Positions 14,198-14,398 of a stretch of 14,398 nucleotides of DNA are shown here, one piece after another (position 1 is the stretch's first letter; every line of letters starts with the position of its first letter). Source of the stretch: RUG714 sp964623515. GTDB lineage: Bacteria; Bacillota; Clostridia; Oscillospirales; Acutalibacteraceae. The notes below the pieces were generated by a model. The model worked only from the letters and a program-made list of their open reading frames with translations. It did no database searches and was not told where the DNA came from. The DNA is taken from positions 1 through 14,398 of the forward strand of contig CAZURV010000027.1 of the NCBI GenBank assembly GCA_964623515.1. The letters are read 5' to 3'. The position numbers and the translations under genes are program-made.

Positions 14198-14226
14198 AAT
14201 ATATCATTTACAGAAATATTTGTCAA
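14198..14226 (-). promoter_or_regulatory. Promoter of the leader and membrane-protein unit
   Basis: On the minus strand a consensus -35 TTGACA (14221-14226) and -10 TATATT (14198-14203) are 17 bases apart with an extended TG. Transcription should start near 14191 and run through about 165 leader bases to the 11-codon ORF. A second TTGACA on the plus strand (14262-14267) lies back to back with it, but I found no -10 at proper distance for that one. Confidence 0.72.
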
Positions 14227-14342
14227 TCGTTAATTAAAGATTTTTATGTTTTTCTATAAAATTGACACATTCTCCTATAAAAAAGACCTATTTTAAGACT
14301 ATACAAAGTAGTACAATTTATTTGAAAAAACATAAAGGAGAT

Positions 14343-14371
14343 GTTAACGTGAAAGTTCCTTTCACGTTAGC
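14343..14371. repeat. Long perfect hairpin overlapping a possible GTG start
   Basis: taacgtgaaag (14345-14355) and ctttcacgtta (14359-14369) are exact reverse complements with a 3-base spacer; a T-G and a G-C pair extend the stem to 13 in plus-strand RNA. It follows an AAAGGAG ribosome site and contains the GTG at 14349-14351. It could be a translational lock, an operator, or one end of a repeat or mobile element continuing beyond the window. Confidence 0.65.
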
Positions 14372-14398
14372 CTCCGGCGGATTAAATGGCGCGTGCGA
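14349..14398 (+). CDS. Possible start of a plus-strand gene, cut by the window edge
   Basis: A GTG at 14349-14351 with AAGGAG (14335-14340) 8 bases upstream opens a frame running to the edge: MKVPFTLASGGLNGAC. The ATG at 14341 in another frame stops at once. Sixteen residues give no family. The start lies inside the hairpin at 14343-14371, so it may not be a true coding start at all. Confidence 0.3.
   Translation, partial: MKVPFTLASGGLNGAC

Noticed and set aside
1..14398. tRNA, rRNA and CRISPR arrays
   Set aside because: No cloverleaf-like stretch with a T-loop motif, no rRNA-like sequence and no regularly spaced direct repeats were seen on either strand.

Overview
The window looks like chromosome of a low-to-moderate GC Firmicute of class Clostridia, probably a gut member of the Oscillospiraceae/Ruminococcus group. 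The signs are a secreted dockerin protein with a signal peptide, a TnpV fragment at the left edge, an AT-rich codon choice, AGGAGG-type ribosome sites and sigma-A promoters that often carry an extended -10. This assignment is inference from content, not from a marker gene.

Left edge (1-906, all minus strand) is accessory DNA: the first codons of tnpV, a small acidic protein that looks like an immunity protein, and the 3' end of a polymorphic-toxin tip gene whose upstream part is broken by an in-frame stop. This remnant abuts the end of gltD with no terminator visible between them.

Core metabolic block (907-7038, minus): gltB and gltD form a tight operon for glutamate synthase, driven by a well-formed promoter at 6915-6943. 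A terminator at 7007-7038 closes the preceding minus-strand unit. That unit (7078-8580) holds an EamA-type permease followed by a small membrane-anchored protein with a chagasin-like beta domain. Next comes a membrane-anchored protein resembling PrsA/SurA (8645-9832), transcribed divergently from an aspartate kinase; both promoters can be read in the 9833-10006 gap.

Plus-strand operon (9931-13100): aspartate kinase, a small secreted dockerin protein and an HSL-type esterase lie 37 and 41 bases apart and end at a strong hairpin terminator. Coupling an amino-acid biosynthesis enzyme to a secreted dockerin protein is unusual.

Right end (13101-14398): a frameshifted remnant of a leucine-rich-repeat surface protein, a four-segment membrane protein of unknown role, then a roughly 165-base leader with a clear promoter, a 22-bp palindrome, an attenuator-like hairpin, a DtxR/IdeR-like box and an 11-codon ORF that looks like the start of a Rossmann-fold enzyme. 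The last 60 bases show a possible plus-strand GTG start buried in a long perfect hairpin. The most interesting parts for follow-up are this leader, the toxin/immunity remnant and the kinase-dockerin-esterase operon.
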